64,000 nt of DNA from Haliotis asinina (GCF_037392515.1 NC_090280.1:23751118-23815117); one strand, 5' to 3'. Numbered from the stretch's first letter, positions 36,801 through 47,930 are shown. Notes: generated by a model from the sequence alone, not told the origin. Translations and numbers: made by a program.

Positions 36801-39800
36801 GCATTACCTGGTGCGACTGTCTGCTTTCACTACTGGAAGGTATGGGAATATCACACAGTGAGCATTACCTGGTGTGACTGCCTGTTTTCACTACTGGAAG
36901 GTATGGGAATGTCATACAATGAGTATTACCTGGTGCGACTGTCTGCTTTCACTACTGGAAGGTATGGGAATGTCATACAGTGTGCATTATCTGTCTGCTT
37001 TCACTACTGGAAGGTATGGGAATGTCATACAGTGTGCATTATCTGTCTGCTTTCACTACTGGAAGGTATGGGAATGTCATACAGTGTGCATTACCTGGTG
37101 TGACTGTCTGCTCTCACTACTGGAAGGTATGGGAATGTCATACAGTGAGTATTACCTGGTGTGACTGCTTTCACTACTGGAAGGTATGGGAATGTCATAC
37201 AGTGTGCATTACCTGGTGTGACTGCCTGCTTTCACTACTGGAAGGTATGGGAATGTCATACAGTGAGTATTACCTGGTGTGACTGTCTGCTTTCACTACT
37301 GGAAGGTATGGGAATGTCATACAGTGAGCATTACCTGCTTTCACTACTGGAAGGTATGGGAATGTCATACAGTGAGTATTACCTGGTGTGACTGTCTGCT
37401 TTCACTACTGGAAGGTATGGGAATATCATACAGTGAGCATTATCTGGTGTGACTGTCTGCTTTCACTACTGGAAGGTATGGGAATGTCATACAGTGAGTA
37501 TTACCTGGTGTGACTGCTTGCTTTCTCCACTGGAAGGTATGGGAGGTATCTTGGGGTATGCATTCCCGAGCTGGCGAACATCTTTGGGCAGATTGTCATA
37601 TCCGGGTTGTTCAGTGCTGATACCACTGTTGGCATCACTGTAGTTCTCCCCATAATCCTGTACACCAGGAACATACAGCAAACATTTGTACACACCCACG
37701 CAATGTTCAAACAGTTTCATGTAACCGTCAAGAAAAATTTTTAAACATATTTATTACAAACAAATAACAAATTCAACATAAACATGTCTGAGAACCCTTC
37801 AGACTTAAAAGATGGCTGCCAAGTCAAACTTACTGCTATATCAGAGGGACAAACGGTTTGCTGGAATTGACATAAACATATCAATGTGAATGTTATTTCA
37901 AGCAACTTAATAAACCAAATTATGGGCATAAGTCATGAACTCATTTCATCATGAGATAGTATAACAATTCAGATTTCAGTGTGGTTTTGTTGAGACTCTA
38001 TTTCCGACGACAGATCATGATGAGAATGAGTTGGTACATTCTTTACACCGCTCTTAGCAATATTCTAGCAGTTTCACAGTGGTGGACCCCAAAATGCACT
38101 TCACACCGGTCTTCGACATGACACACGAACGCTTTAACCACCTTCCCAATCATGATGAGAAATTGTACACAGATTGGTAGTCCGACTTACATAAGGGATA
38201 TGCCATTTTCATTACTGATTTTAACCCATTACACCCCATAGGCTGGAATACAGGCCAGGGAATAGTCTAATCAAATTTATATATAATTTTAGGAAATTAG
38301 GAACCAATCTTTTTCCAATAAAATTGCTTCTTACAACTGTGAAAATACTTTTGGCAAGGGTACAGTGACATTGTTGATGTTCAGTGCTTTCGAACAAAAC
38401 CCGTCAGCAAAAAAATAGCCTCACGTTATTTATATGAAGCTTTGAAAACGGAGGTATTTCACGCTGTTATATCATGTTACTGAGCCACTGATATCGGGCA
38501 AAACATGACCATACATATTACTTCAGAAATCTTTTCATAATAATTTTCTGATGAAAATGAAAATGAAAATATAAAAGAAAAAGGGGAGGGGATATCATGA
38601 CATGTTTCAAACAGACAAAATCACCTCACATTTTGCTTCCTTCATGGTTTATCTGCACGTATAAATGTGTAAGCCTGCATTTTCATTAAAGATTAACATA
38701 TTTAAGTTGTAGTCCAATTACTTGAATAATATGATAAAAAGTAACTTTCATATTTATAAACAGGATCAGACCTTTCAAAAGGTGTATATGTTGTAGCAAT
38801 AATGATTTACAAGCTGATATATTCCTAGATAAACATAGGCTTCATCCATGACCTCAGGCTCTCTGGGAACTTGACTGGTGTTGAAGGAGTTAAGGGTAAA
38901 GTTAGCACTTTGGCCTATCAATGATATTGGTTAATTAATGGTCATATACAGTAAGTAGAATGACCTCTGTGTAATGATTTCCTGAAACAATTTGCTCAGA
39001 CTCTGATAGTGTCATCTTTTTTGCTCTTAGAATGATTGAGGGCCTCTTTTCACAAAGCACTATGGTGAACATAAGTCACTAAGGTAACCATAGTGCAATG
39101 CTAGAGAATGGGAGTTAAGAATAGTTAAAGTTTCTTCCTGAAAGAAGCCTTTATGCCAGCCACTGTGACAAAGCTGGAACATTGTTCTGGAATATACGAC
39201 CGTAACACTCAGTTTGGGTGACTCACCTGCTGGTTGTAATGGTCCATGATAGGGTACTGATGTCCAACTTGACCGACTGGGTCAGTGACATCCTGTACGT
39301 ATGCCTGTTTGTTCAGGTAGCCATCCGAATGGTGATGCGCTGGTGGTGGAGACATAAGCTTCAGGTTGACATCCACACTTATCCTCTGGCCATCCGACGT
39401 TATCACTTCCTGTGATATTGGTTTCAACTCCAGAGGGCGCCTCTGAGGGGAGGATGGGAATGAGTGTGGAGGGGAGGTATAGTTGTTATGAGGACCTGAA
39501 TTCACAGCTTGAGGGAGGAAGGCTGGTCTGGGTAATGGTACTTTAGGGTTGGCAGACAACCCACTGTCACTGGGATATTTGACAAGCTTTGACCCTGGCT
39601 TCTTCTTGGTACCTTGTCTCCCGGCTGACCTTTGCTGCAGCTTAGCTGCTCTCTGGGCCCACAAATCTTCAGCCGAGGCAGGTTTCTGATTCAATGATCT
39701 GGGAGAGTGGTATGCTTCTGCTCCATCTAAAGAGTTCACAGTGCGAGCAGATGACTGCCCAGCTGCATCATGTTTAGGCTTCACTTTTGGTTTGATGAAA

Positions 39801-42244
39801 ATCTTTTCCAATTTTGACTTTTCCTCCCTTTTGATATCTCTGATTTGCTTGTAAGACTTTGGTGGCTGTCGTCCATAGTCAAACCTATTATTTGTGACAT
39901 AATCATACATGGGCCTCAGTGGACTTGACATTTCCATTTTTGGTTCCACATTTTCATTCACATATCGATCAGCTCTATTTTGGTTGGGGTATCCTCCTCT
40001 CAACTCAGGTCTGTTGTCATACTGACCATTCTCAGGCCCACCATTTGCACCATCATAGTACATGTAATCGCCATTAGGATTAGTTTGGTCATATTCGTTG
40101 TACTGAGGACGGTAACTTGATTCAGAATCATATGATTGATGAATTCTATCCTCAGGTAGAAAGGAAGAAATATGAGGATTCTGTTGTGGGTATCCTTGAT
40201 TGTTGTCATAGTAACCAGACGTCGGAAACTGCTGTTGATGAGGGTAGTCTCGGTGACCTTGAGGAGATGGTTCATAATACTGAGGTTGAGCCTGGTACGT
40301 CCGACCTGAAAGTTGATTTGGATGTTTCTGGTATCCTTGATGGTCCTGCGGATAGATGGTAGGTTCACTGGGAGGTTCTGGGTAGTCATCTCTCTGTTGT
40401 TGATTGCGGTAATCTGTTTCTGAGGTGTACCCATCCACAGCATTTTGTCTATGGAATTGACCCCCAACGTCCTCCTTCTCTGCTTCGAAGGGAGGGGCTG
40501 AGAAAGGCTGGGGAGGTGGGTTCCTCCATGTGGTGTTCTCCATCTGTCCATATCTTGGGGCAACACCCCGATCTGACTCCCCTTGGTATAGCTCCATGGA
40601 ATCCCGGGGTCCACTACCTCTACCCTCACGATAATTATCTGCAGCCATATCTAGAGAATCTCGCATGAAGTCATGATCCGTGTCCGGCGATAAAGGTAAT
40701 TTGGGGATTTCTGCACTTTCTAATGTCTGTCTGCTCTGATATATTCTTTGTTTCAACACATCCTGATATTTAGACTCACGGTCTAGTTCTTCTGCATCCC
40801 TTGGGTCAAATGTTGGCTTGTCTGGAAGAACTAAACCCTTAACAGGGTTCAACACAGATTCTTGTCGATTTGGATTTCTTAAAGCTGACTTGTAAGTTAC
40901 ATCATGACCTTGACTGGACCTGTGAGCAGCCCTTGCATCTTCCTCAAGGTCAAGTTGATTTTTGTCTTCAAATCTATCACTGTCCTGATACCGCACGTGT
41001 TTGCCACTACTCTTCTTCTTGGATTTATGTTCGACAGTTGATTCATCAAGCTGCCTGTAGGTGTCACTCATATCATGGTAATCATCAACGCGACTACTCA
41101 CAAATCGGAACTCATCTTCTTCATCACGAGTGAAAGCTGGAGATTCCACATACACTTTCCGGTTTCTAGCTCCACTCATAGTATTCTGTGACTCATTCCT
41201 TAACAGAAAAACTTTACTCCTGCTGGAATTTGCTGAGTCAGCAGACCTGCCTGTCCTTCCCACCTCCTCTGCACTGACGCTGGAGGAGAGAGAGTCTTGC
41301 TCAAACACGGGGCTCTCACGATTCTGGGCTTTGAACTTTGGTGAGGACTGTCTGACAGGAACTTGCAGTAAGTTTTTATCTATTTCAACCCTGTCCTTGT
41401 GTTTTGGGGTGTCATCAAAAGTATTCTCTTGTACAAAGACAGATGGAGTCTTGGTTGGAGATGGATCTTGATCTTGACTCTCAGCTTCTGGATCTGGAGA
41501 CAAGGGAGTTAAATGTTTCTCTAGGTCAGTCTCTGTGAACTCTAGGGAGTCAGGAAAATGGATTGATTTAGAGCCAGACTGCACAGACACAGGAACTGAT
41601 GCTTTCGTTGGAGAAACACTTTTTGTTCTTGGCGTTGGAGATTCAGTATTTGACCTTGGCGTTGGAGACACACTGTCTGACTGAGGCGTTGGAGATGCAC
41701 TATTTGACTTCGGTGTCGGTGTTGTCTCCTCCTCCTCTGCTACAGCAGCAGAAGTAAGCTGTGATTCCTGAGATCTGGACTTGAGAGAAACATACCTGGG
41801 AAAAAACTGATTTGGCTGAGTAGGGGTGAGTCCTGAGGCTCTGAGGATATCAGGATTTGCTACAGCATACACACTAGTTGAACTCGACCTTCCTGTATCC
41901 TTTATATCTGTGGAAGGAGCTCGACTTGATGGGAGGAGTGCACTGGGTTTTGGCTGGGGATAGTCTTGTTTATATGATACAACCTGTGATGTCTGGGATT
42001 GGCTACAAACACTCTCTGAATCTTCCTCTAATGATGACGACTGTGCACTTTGCGAATTGTTATTTGCGTCTAAAGGAGTCTTACTGTTCCTTTTGCTTCT
42101 GTGAGTGTCTGTAAAAGTAGACTTCTGGGTCAAACTGTCACTGGAATTTTCTGTAAGCAGAGAAAGCAGGTCTGCGTTCTGTGTGTGTATTTTACCCTGT
42201 GAATTGTTGACAATGTATCCTGATGTATCCCGGTTGACACTCAT
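30866..42244 (-). CDS. JHY: JHY (C11orf63) homolog, cilia-related disordered protein (5 coding exons)
   Basis: Exons in transcript order: 39227-42244, 37505-37657, 35289-35465, 32069-32203, 30866-31120. All junctions are phase 0 GT-AG, total 1,245 residues (vertebrate JHY roughly 750-800). The first 1,006 residues are one exon: disordered, rich in Ser, Pro, Gln and charged residues, with SPTP repeats near residues 175-215 and a Tyr/Pro/Gln-rich stretch around 620-780. Identity rests on the conserved C-terminus: WYKVYNISDYRKMQKEVQLG-TLGP, a basic helix with QTQYARLVQERN, then ALEYAKNVPKP and a final DLDKLQQRHEQDKQNVAKIRQ. These match my memory of vertebrate JHY (ALEYAKTIPKP, LQNRHEREKQAV). Loss of mouse Jhy causes juvenile hydrocephalus with defective ependymal cilia. 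A likely 5' UTR acceptor lies at 42322-42323. An ATTAAA on the minus strand near 30650 could serve poly(A) addition. Confidence 0.8.
31331..31460 (-). mobile_element. SINE family B copy with a foreign insert
   Basis: Between the (GTGA)n end and 'ttttatgccacttttagcaa' lies a short stretch matching the JHY last exon. The copy is in JHY intron 4. Confidence 0.75.
31620..31970 (-). repeat. 20-base minisatellite in JHY intron 4
   Basis: About 17 imperfect units of 'gggttggtgaaggtttaacc' (plus strand) about 100 bases after the donor at 32068. Units do not resemble the exon end. Confidence 0.85.
32366..32636 (-). mobile_element. SINE family C, tRNA-headed
   Basis: On the minus strand it begins with a tRNA-like head (GCCTCCTTGGTGTAGTGGTT, B box CGGGTTCAGTC) and continues with a body ending 'gctggttttatactgctgg'. 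A second copy lies at 61543-61795 with the same order, so it is a family distinct from A and B. It lies in JHY intron 3. Confidence 0.75.
32879..33200 (-). mobile_element. SINE family A copy followed by a second fragment
   Basis: A copy at 32879-33092 with a (GTGA)n end is followed at 33110-33200 by a second, deleted fragment starting 'gtgagtgagttaagtttcat'. Both lie in JHY intron 3, left of the Penelope element. Confidence 0.8.
33444..33474 (-). ncRNA. Hammerhead-ribozyme-like core in the left Penelope arm
   Basis: The inverted arm repeats the same core on the minus strand: CTGATGA at 33474-33468, a GGAGT/ACTCC stem and GAAAC at 33448-33444. The two cores therefore face outward in opposite directions. 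Confidence 0.6.
34968..34998 (+). ncRNA. Hammerhead-ribozyme-like core in the right Penelope arm
   Basis: CTGATGA at 34968-34974, a stem II of GGAGT with ACTCC closing a short loop, then GAAAC at 34994-34998 reproduce the conserved hammerhead core. Penelope-like elements are known to carry minimal hammerheads in their terminal repeats. Stem III would be very short and I see no convincing stem I, so activity of this copy is doubtful. Confidence 0.6.
35548..37504 (-). repeat. Minisatellite built from the JHY exon 2 end and its splice donor (about 34 units)
   Basis: Units of 61 bases (and a 52-base form lacking nine bases) run through most of JHY intron 2, ending at the donor of the exon at 37505-37657. 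About 41 bases of each unit match the last codons of that exon (PIPSSGESKQSHQ) and about 20 match the start of the intron (GTAATACTCACTG). Roughly half the units keep CAG-GT; units with 'attatctgg' on the plus strand have AT instead of GT, and the 52-base units lose the junction. Plus-strand reading frames are open in all phases only because of the repeat and are not genes. Confidence 0.93.
38035..38150 (-). mobile_element. SINE family B fragment
   Basis: 'ctcttagcaatattctagca' to 'cgaacgctttaaccacc'. It lies in JHY intron 1. Confidence 0.75.
38151..39226 (-). other. JHY intron 1, remainder
   Basis: AT-rich, no coding signal. A diverged member of the palindromic MITE family is at 39038-39125 ('cttttcacaaagcactatgg'). 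Confidence 0.5.
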
Positions 42245-42321
42245 GATAGGTGTGAGACAGCAGTGTCGGCCATGTTAGTGCCGCCACACACAAAAGGAAG
42301 CCAGGATGCTGCCGCTGCTCC
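42241..42321 (-). promoter_or_regulatory. JHY 5' leader exon with a 10-codon upstream ORF
   Basis: Reading the minus strand, TTGCAG ends at 42322 and could be the acceptor of a 5' UTR exon. An ATG in a strong context (AACATGG) opens MADTAVSHLS and stops at a TGA that overlaps the main ATG as ATGA at 42244-42241. The main ATG has a weaker context (ATCATGA). Such an overlap would favour termination-reinitiation control, but only if this leader is really transcribed. Confidence 0.5.
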
Positions 42322-42613
42322 CTGCAATAGATACACACAGATTACAAGGGGGCTGATAGCTAGTCAATGAAAGAAGGGGTGAGGGGATAGATAAAAGTGT
42401 CTGGTGTTCAACATATGGTCAGAAATTGTTTAAAATTTGTTCATGAATTCAATGAAAACTGAAATGTGAATTTTTGTTTTTTAAAAATCAATGAAAGCAG
42501 CGTTTTTTGTATTCTGCTGGCCATAAATAAATACAATACTCTTAAAAAGAAACTCTTTAAATATAGATAAATTATTTCATTATTAACAGAACTGATTGAA
42601 AATGTTTCCAAAG

Positions 42614-42875
42614 TGAGTGAGTGAGTTTAATTTTACGCCACACTCAGCAATATTCCAGCTATATGGCGGCAGTCTGTAAATAATCCAGTCTGGACCAGAC
42701 AATCAAGTGATCAACAACATGAGCATCAATCTGTGCAATTGGGAACCGATGACATGTATTGTTTCCAAAGGAACAAAGCTCATGCTGTTGATCACAGGAT
42801 TTTCTAATCCAGACTCGATTACTTAGAGACTGATGCTACATAGATAAAATATTACTCAGTTTGGCATTAAACAAG
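42614..42875. mobile_element. Two SINE family A fragments in inverted arrangement
   Basis: 42614-42758 is a minus-strand copy that stops at 'gatgacatgt'; 42775-42875 is a plus-strand copy starting 'ctcatgctgttgatcacagg'. About 100 bases of each are complementary, so transcripts could fold into a hairpin. Confidence 0.75.
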
Positions 42876-43811
42876 AAAAAAATAAGTTGATGGGAATTCA
42901 TTTGGTAGCATGAAAGCCTCACTCTGGCCTTGTTTGGCTGCGTGGTGACCTAAAACGAGTTGAATGTTTTAGCACGTTGAGTTAGCAACACAATTAAACA
43001 GGGCAATCCTTGAACCAGTTCGTACACCATGACGGCCCCAGCACAAATAGCATATCAGTGATTACCAGAACAAAGGCTTACTATTCACAGCGTCTGGTTA
43101 TCTACACACAATCTCCCATCGTCATTTACAATGCAGACTGCAAATTTATGCTTTCCTACATTGATTTCCATATCCGGACAGCATCATGCCCAGACTGCAA
43201 TACCTATATCTATAGTACCACCAGCTTTACGAACTACAGCAATACTTCACCGTAACTGAAATACCTGATAAAACACCACAAAGTAATACAGACATTATCA
43301 AACCATGTACAACCACAAGCTCCGGTTTTGATAAACCAGCTCTATTTCACTGATTTCATCACTACCCAGTAATTATATACAACATTCTTGTGACAATCAT
43401 CCTACAAATCTTTATGTTATAAACAGCATGTATGATATCCAAAAAATATTGGGCAGGCTTTGATGCAGAGTGCTGACATGAATAGCAGCATGCAATGGTT
43501 CTATGGGCACAGGGAGATGGGATCTCGAACAGATCTTGTCTGTGTTTAATAGCTACCATGCTGTGAACAGTTACTCAGAGGTGTAAGCCGGAGTCTTATA
43601 TTACCATGTTTGTCATTTATTTTTGTGTAAAGCAATTTACAAATTGGACAATTTTGAAGCATTAACATCAGGTATAGATTTATTGTGGTGATATTTTTGC
43701 TAAATAAATGCTAGCCTGGTCTGTTACGTCACATAGAAAGTTGAAACTCAAGTGGGCAATAGTCACTTGAGACAAATTGACAAACACTAACAATAATAAC
43801 ATAGGTACTAC
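42876..43811. other. Upstream of JHY, no gene seen
   Basis: No coding signal on either strand. If JHY has a distant 5' exon this is part of its first intron. Confidence 0.4.
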
Positions 43812-43913
43812 TCACTAGGTCAGGAAGACCAGGGTGCCACTGGACAAAGCAATCTTAGCGCAAAGATGACCATAACTCACATACCTTAACATAGAATTAA
43901 GGTAGCTGTAATG
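43812..43913. repeat. 110-base repeat unit interrupted by the hAT insertion
   Basis: This unit matches 47536-47640 and supplies the left part of the hAT target site. Its start (ccagggtgccactggacaaa) also resembles the palindromic repeat at 11703-11820. Confidence 0.75.
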
Positions 43914-46900
43914 TAGAGTTTCCCCTAGGATTTTTTTAGCAGGGCGCAGCGCCCTGCCCTTTTTATTTTGCGCCCTGCCCTTTTCTGAGACGCCCTGCCC
44001 TTTTTCTAAGTCACCCTGCACTGCTGTTCACGGCCTCGCCAGTTTGACACGTGTCACTCGGTTCGGATTTTAAGAAAAATAATAGAGTTGCTCCCCTCCG
44101 CAAGTTGAAGGTTTTCACAACAATTATTTGTCACTGTTTAAATAATGACGATGGTTTACTCTCGCCATTACTTGCAAATGTGCTTTATTTCACAATGCCA
44201 ACTAAGGAAAGAATCAAGAGGAAAAGGGAAGAGGCTGCGAGGGCCGAAGCCAGGAATTGTCGACGACTCCTTGATTTCTTCGTGAGGTAGGTGGCTATGT
44301 GCAGTTAATTTCGTTACAAAACATATCTGTAATAAATTGCATGTGACAAGAAAAGATGACTCAGGCTTTGGTAGTAGTACAAAGTATTTAGCATTAGTTT
44401 CTCTTCTTTGTTGGTTAAATATTTCAACGAAATTTGGCTTTGTTTCGACTGATACCCAAGCGGAAGTGTCCGCCATTTGGTTTCATTTTACACGGATATT
44501 TATAAAACGTATAACCAACAGAGTTTTGTGTGTATATAAACATTTTAGACTATGCAACAATGCTTAATCAATGATTTATTATCTGTAGCACAGCTTTAGA
44601 AGTTATTGGTATATTTTGAACTGCTTAGTCCAATCAAAAATAACTAAGAAGCCATTGTCAGGGTCGCGGTATGGGTTTGGAAATGCGAAAACATACATAC
44701 TTATATGGGTGATTTAGTAATAATCTGTTTCATTTGAGCGTTTACATTATTCCATAATGTGATTTACAATGCTTGCAGAAATATTTTGGTTTTATTTTCT
44801 TGTACTGCCAAATTAAACAAAAACTATGATCTGAGTAATCGTGACACTGCAGCCACATTATAGTCACATTTTCTTTATTTTTAACGAGTTTGTGTATTCT
44901 GAACTACTGCATTTACATTGCAATTAATGTAGTTTTGATTTTGTACTTACACTGCTATAAACATAATGCTTAGTAACTTATAATAATTTCAGGCCAAATC
45001 TGGAGGAATCAGAAGTAGTTTCCTATGAAAAATGGATTTCTTCATCAAAAGAATCCCAAACACCTGAAGTAACAGAAAGCAGAACAGTTTCCTTTCACAA
45101 GAAAGAGAAAAAAGATGCAGGGCACAAACTGACATTTGAACCCACGTGGCAAGAAGGCAGGCCTTGGTTGAAATATCAAGATGACCAAAATGAAGATGGC
45201 GTAAAAAAATGCATGATGTTTTGTACTCTATGTCAGAAGTGGAATACAAAAGGGAGAAATGGATCCATGGTATGGAATAAGGAAGGATGCGAGACCATTA
45301 GACTTGACAAAGTGTCGTTGCATGAAAACTCCCCTATGCATCAAGATGCAATTTCTTATGAGAAGGATAAAGCAGTTTCCCTGAAAAATGCTTTCCAGAA
45401 TTTTTCAGGACAAGAAAAATCTGCCCTAGTAGATGCACAGAAAGTTCCATATTTTCTTATAAAGCATAACTTGCCCCATACCACACTCTTTGGACCTTTG
45501 ATTGATTTATGCATTGAACTTGGAGGTCCAAACATTGCCAACCTTTACTGTGGTAAGAATGCATCATACAAGGGTCATAGGACAATACAAGAGTTTGTTG
45601 AATGCCAAGCTGAAGTAGTGGAAGAGGAAGTGGTGAAGAAAATGAAGGAGAGCAGTTCATTTGGACTCATGCTTGATGAGTACACGGACGTATCAACAAG
45701 GAAACATCTTGCTTTTGTTGGGCGATATGTTGAGGATGGAGAGCCCAAGTTAGCCTACCTTTGTGATCAAGAAATCCCAAATGGTACTGCAGACACAATA
45801 GTTGAGTCTGTGAAGGGATACATGGCAGAAGCAAACCTCAATCCCCAAAAGATGACATGTTTTGCTAGTGATTGACCAGCAGTGATGGTTGGAAAACGAA
45901 AAGGAGTGGTCACACAGCGGAAGAAAGAAAATCCTGCAATGACTGATGTCCACTGCATTAACCATCAACTATAACTTGCCATAAGCTGTGCATTTAAATC
46001 TGTGGCAGCAATCGGATGTGTTGATGAACTGTTGATGGGTCTGTTTAAATATTACCACTTCAGCACAGTTAGATCTAAAAGTCTGGAGAAAATGCAGGTT
46101 TTTGACAAAAGAAATGGAAGACTCAGAATCTGGAAATCCCATCACAATCAAGAAGGCAGTGCATACCAGGTGGTTGAGTCATGAGAGAGCAGTACACACA
46201 GTTAGGCAGTGTTACCCAGCAATTCTTGCAGATCTGTTGCAGTTGGGATGGGAAATGACAAGAGGGCTGGTGACAAGCTTAGTGTAACTGCTGAAGGACT
46301 GTACAAACAGCTGAAGTCATATGACAAGTTGTACTTTATCCTGCTCCTCTATGATGTCTGCTCCATGTTGGCTAACTTGACAAAGTTGTTCGAGAGGAGA
46401 GATTTGGACCTGAGTGTTATTGAACCACAACTTCGCAGCAGTGTTGCTTCACTGAAGAGAATGAAAGAGAACCCAGGCCCGTATCTCTCCAAAGTTGACC
46501 ATCTCACTTCTCAGTATGGTCTAGACATGACCATGGGCAGACAGATGAATGTACAGTCTTCCAAGGATACCTTCCTTGACCTACTGATTGGGAACTTGGA
46601 GCACACACTGCAAGCTACACCAGTCCTCACAAGTCTATCAGCCCTTGACCAGAGGAAAGCTGGAGATTCCTCATTTCTCAGCTTTCATGGAGATGCTGAA
46701 GTATGCTTGTAATGCATGATATTCTAACTTCAGTGGTTAGAGTTCCTAATAAACCGACTCAGAAAGTAAACCATTTCATTGTTGATATGAACATTCAATG
46801 TCAATCATTTGTAACACATATTTATTATGTCTTCAGTATTGTGAATAGTACAACTAGCTATTTGTATTTTATCTCTTTTACAGGTGTCAGACCTTGCAGA

Positions 46901-47515
46901 ACAGTTCCATTTGGATACAGACCAAACTCTTCTGGAGTGGAATCAAGTGAAGGAACTCTTCTCCAATGAAGTTGACATTAGCTCCCCTGCAACCATGCTG
47001 AAAACACTGACAAGTCTGAAATCACAACTGGCCAACCTGTATCCATTTAAGTCAAGCTGTTGAGTGTTTATGCTACAGTCATCCTGTCAACATCAGAAGT
47101 GGAGAGGGTTTTCTCAAAAGTGAAGCTCATTGTTACTGACCATAGAAACAGACTGTGTGTGAAGAACTGCAACAGACTCTTGATGATAAGCATGAACACA
47201 TCTTCCACAGCTGACATTGACATGGACAAGGTTGTTGCAAAATGTCTGTCCAGGAAGAACAGAAGAATCTAAGACTGAACATTTACTGCTTTTTTAAAAG
47301 ATTTCTGTGCAAAGAATACAATGATGGATATCAACGCTAGGCTATTTCGAGTTTTCATTTTATGTGAAATAATTGTGACCTTTGAGCTGTTAAGAACCAT
47401 ATGCATTCGCAAACTAAAACTTGGAAGTCTGTCATTACATGCCCCTTTTGTGAAAAGGGTGCCCTTTTTGACATTTTGTTACCCTGCCCCTTTTTTAATC
47501 CTGGGGGAAACACTA
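43914..47515 (+). mobile_element. hAT transposon with TTF-type zinc finger transposase, 3.6 kb
   Basis: The ends are TAGAGTTTCCCCTAGGAT on the left and TAGTGTTTCCCCCAGGAT (minus strand) on the right, with C-rich subterminal repeats based on GCCCTGCCCTTTTT. Flanking taatg (43909-43913) and tagtg (47516-47520) form a 5-base target duplication; a tandem copy nearby at 47619-47640 shows the empty site gctg-tagtg-ctaagg. hAT elements usually make 8 bases; 5 is what I recall for the hAT5 branch. Inside is a spliced transposase related to the ZNF862, KIAA1586 and C17orf113 group. The element lies upstream of the JHY coding exons. Confidence 0.9.
44195..47272 (+). pseudogene. hAT transposase gene, 3 exons, broken
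   Basis: Exon 1 (44195-44286) encodes a basic start, MPTKERIKRKREEAARAEAR. After an intron, exon 2 (44993-46700) carries a TTF-like zinc finger (WLKYQDDQ, MFCTLCQKW, HENSPMHQDA), then a catalytic-core block with LMLDEYTDVS and CDQEIPNGTADTIVE. Intron 2 is 46701-46883. The last exon has VSDLAEQFHLD and the hAT dimerisation motif TSEVERVFSKVKLIVTDHR-NRL, to a stop at 47270-47272. Breaks: TGA at 45873-45875 (after TCFASD), TAA at 45972-45974 (after INHQL), frame changes near 46100 and 46250, and one near 47057. It cannot make a full transposase. Confidence 0.85.
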
Positions 47516-47535
47516 TAGTGCTAAGGTCATTTTAG

Positions 47536-47930
47536 GTCAGGAAGACCAGGGTACCATTGTACAAAGCAATCTTAGCACAAAGATGACCATAACTCACATA
47601 CCTTAACATAGAATTAAGGTAGCTGTAGTGCTAAGGTCATTTTAGGTCAGGGAGACCAGGGTGCCATTGTACAAACCAATCTTAGTGGTAAGGTTCTTTT
47701 GTACAAGGGCACCCAGTTGAACAGAGAATGGACAAGGCTCTACACACTAGGTCAGTGAGACCAGTTGAACAGAGACTGAAGTAGGCACTACTCACTAGGT
47801 CAGGGAGACCAGTTGAACAGGGATTGAAGTTGGCACTGCTCACTAGGTCAGGGAGACCAGTTGAACAAAGAATGGACTAGGCACTACTCACTAGGTCGGT
47901 GAGACCAGTTGAACAGAGACTGAAATAATG
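47536..47930. repeat. 110-base and 48-base tandem repeats right of the hAT element
   Basis: A 110-base unit ('gtcaggaagaccagggt ... aaggtagctgta') occurs left of the hAT insertion at 43812-43913, again at 47536-47645, and in part at 47646-47690. It then passes into five units of about 48 bases based on 'ctcactaggtcagggagacc'. Confidence 0.8.

Noticed and set aside
35656-37643. Plus-strand reading frames up to 172 codons
   Set aside because: They are translations of the 61-base minisatellite; the open frames follow from the unit having no stop in any plus phase.
40000-40629. Second frame of 209 codons inside the JHY large exon
   Set aside because: Overlaps the conserved JHY frame in another phase; a shadow caused by compositional bias.
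45356-45968. Minus-strand frames opposite the hAT transposase
   Set aside because: Antisense shadows of the transposase exon.
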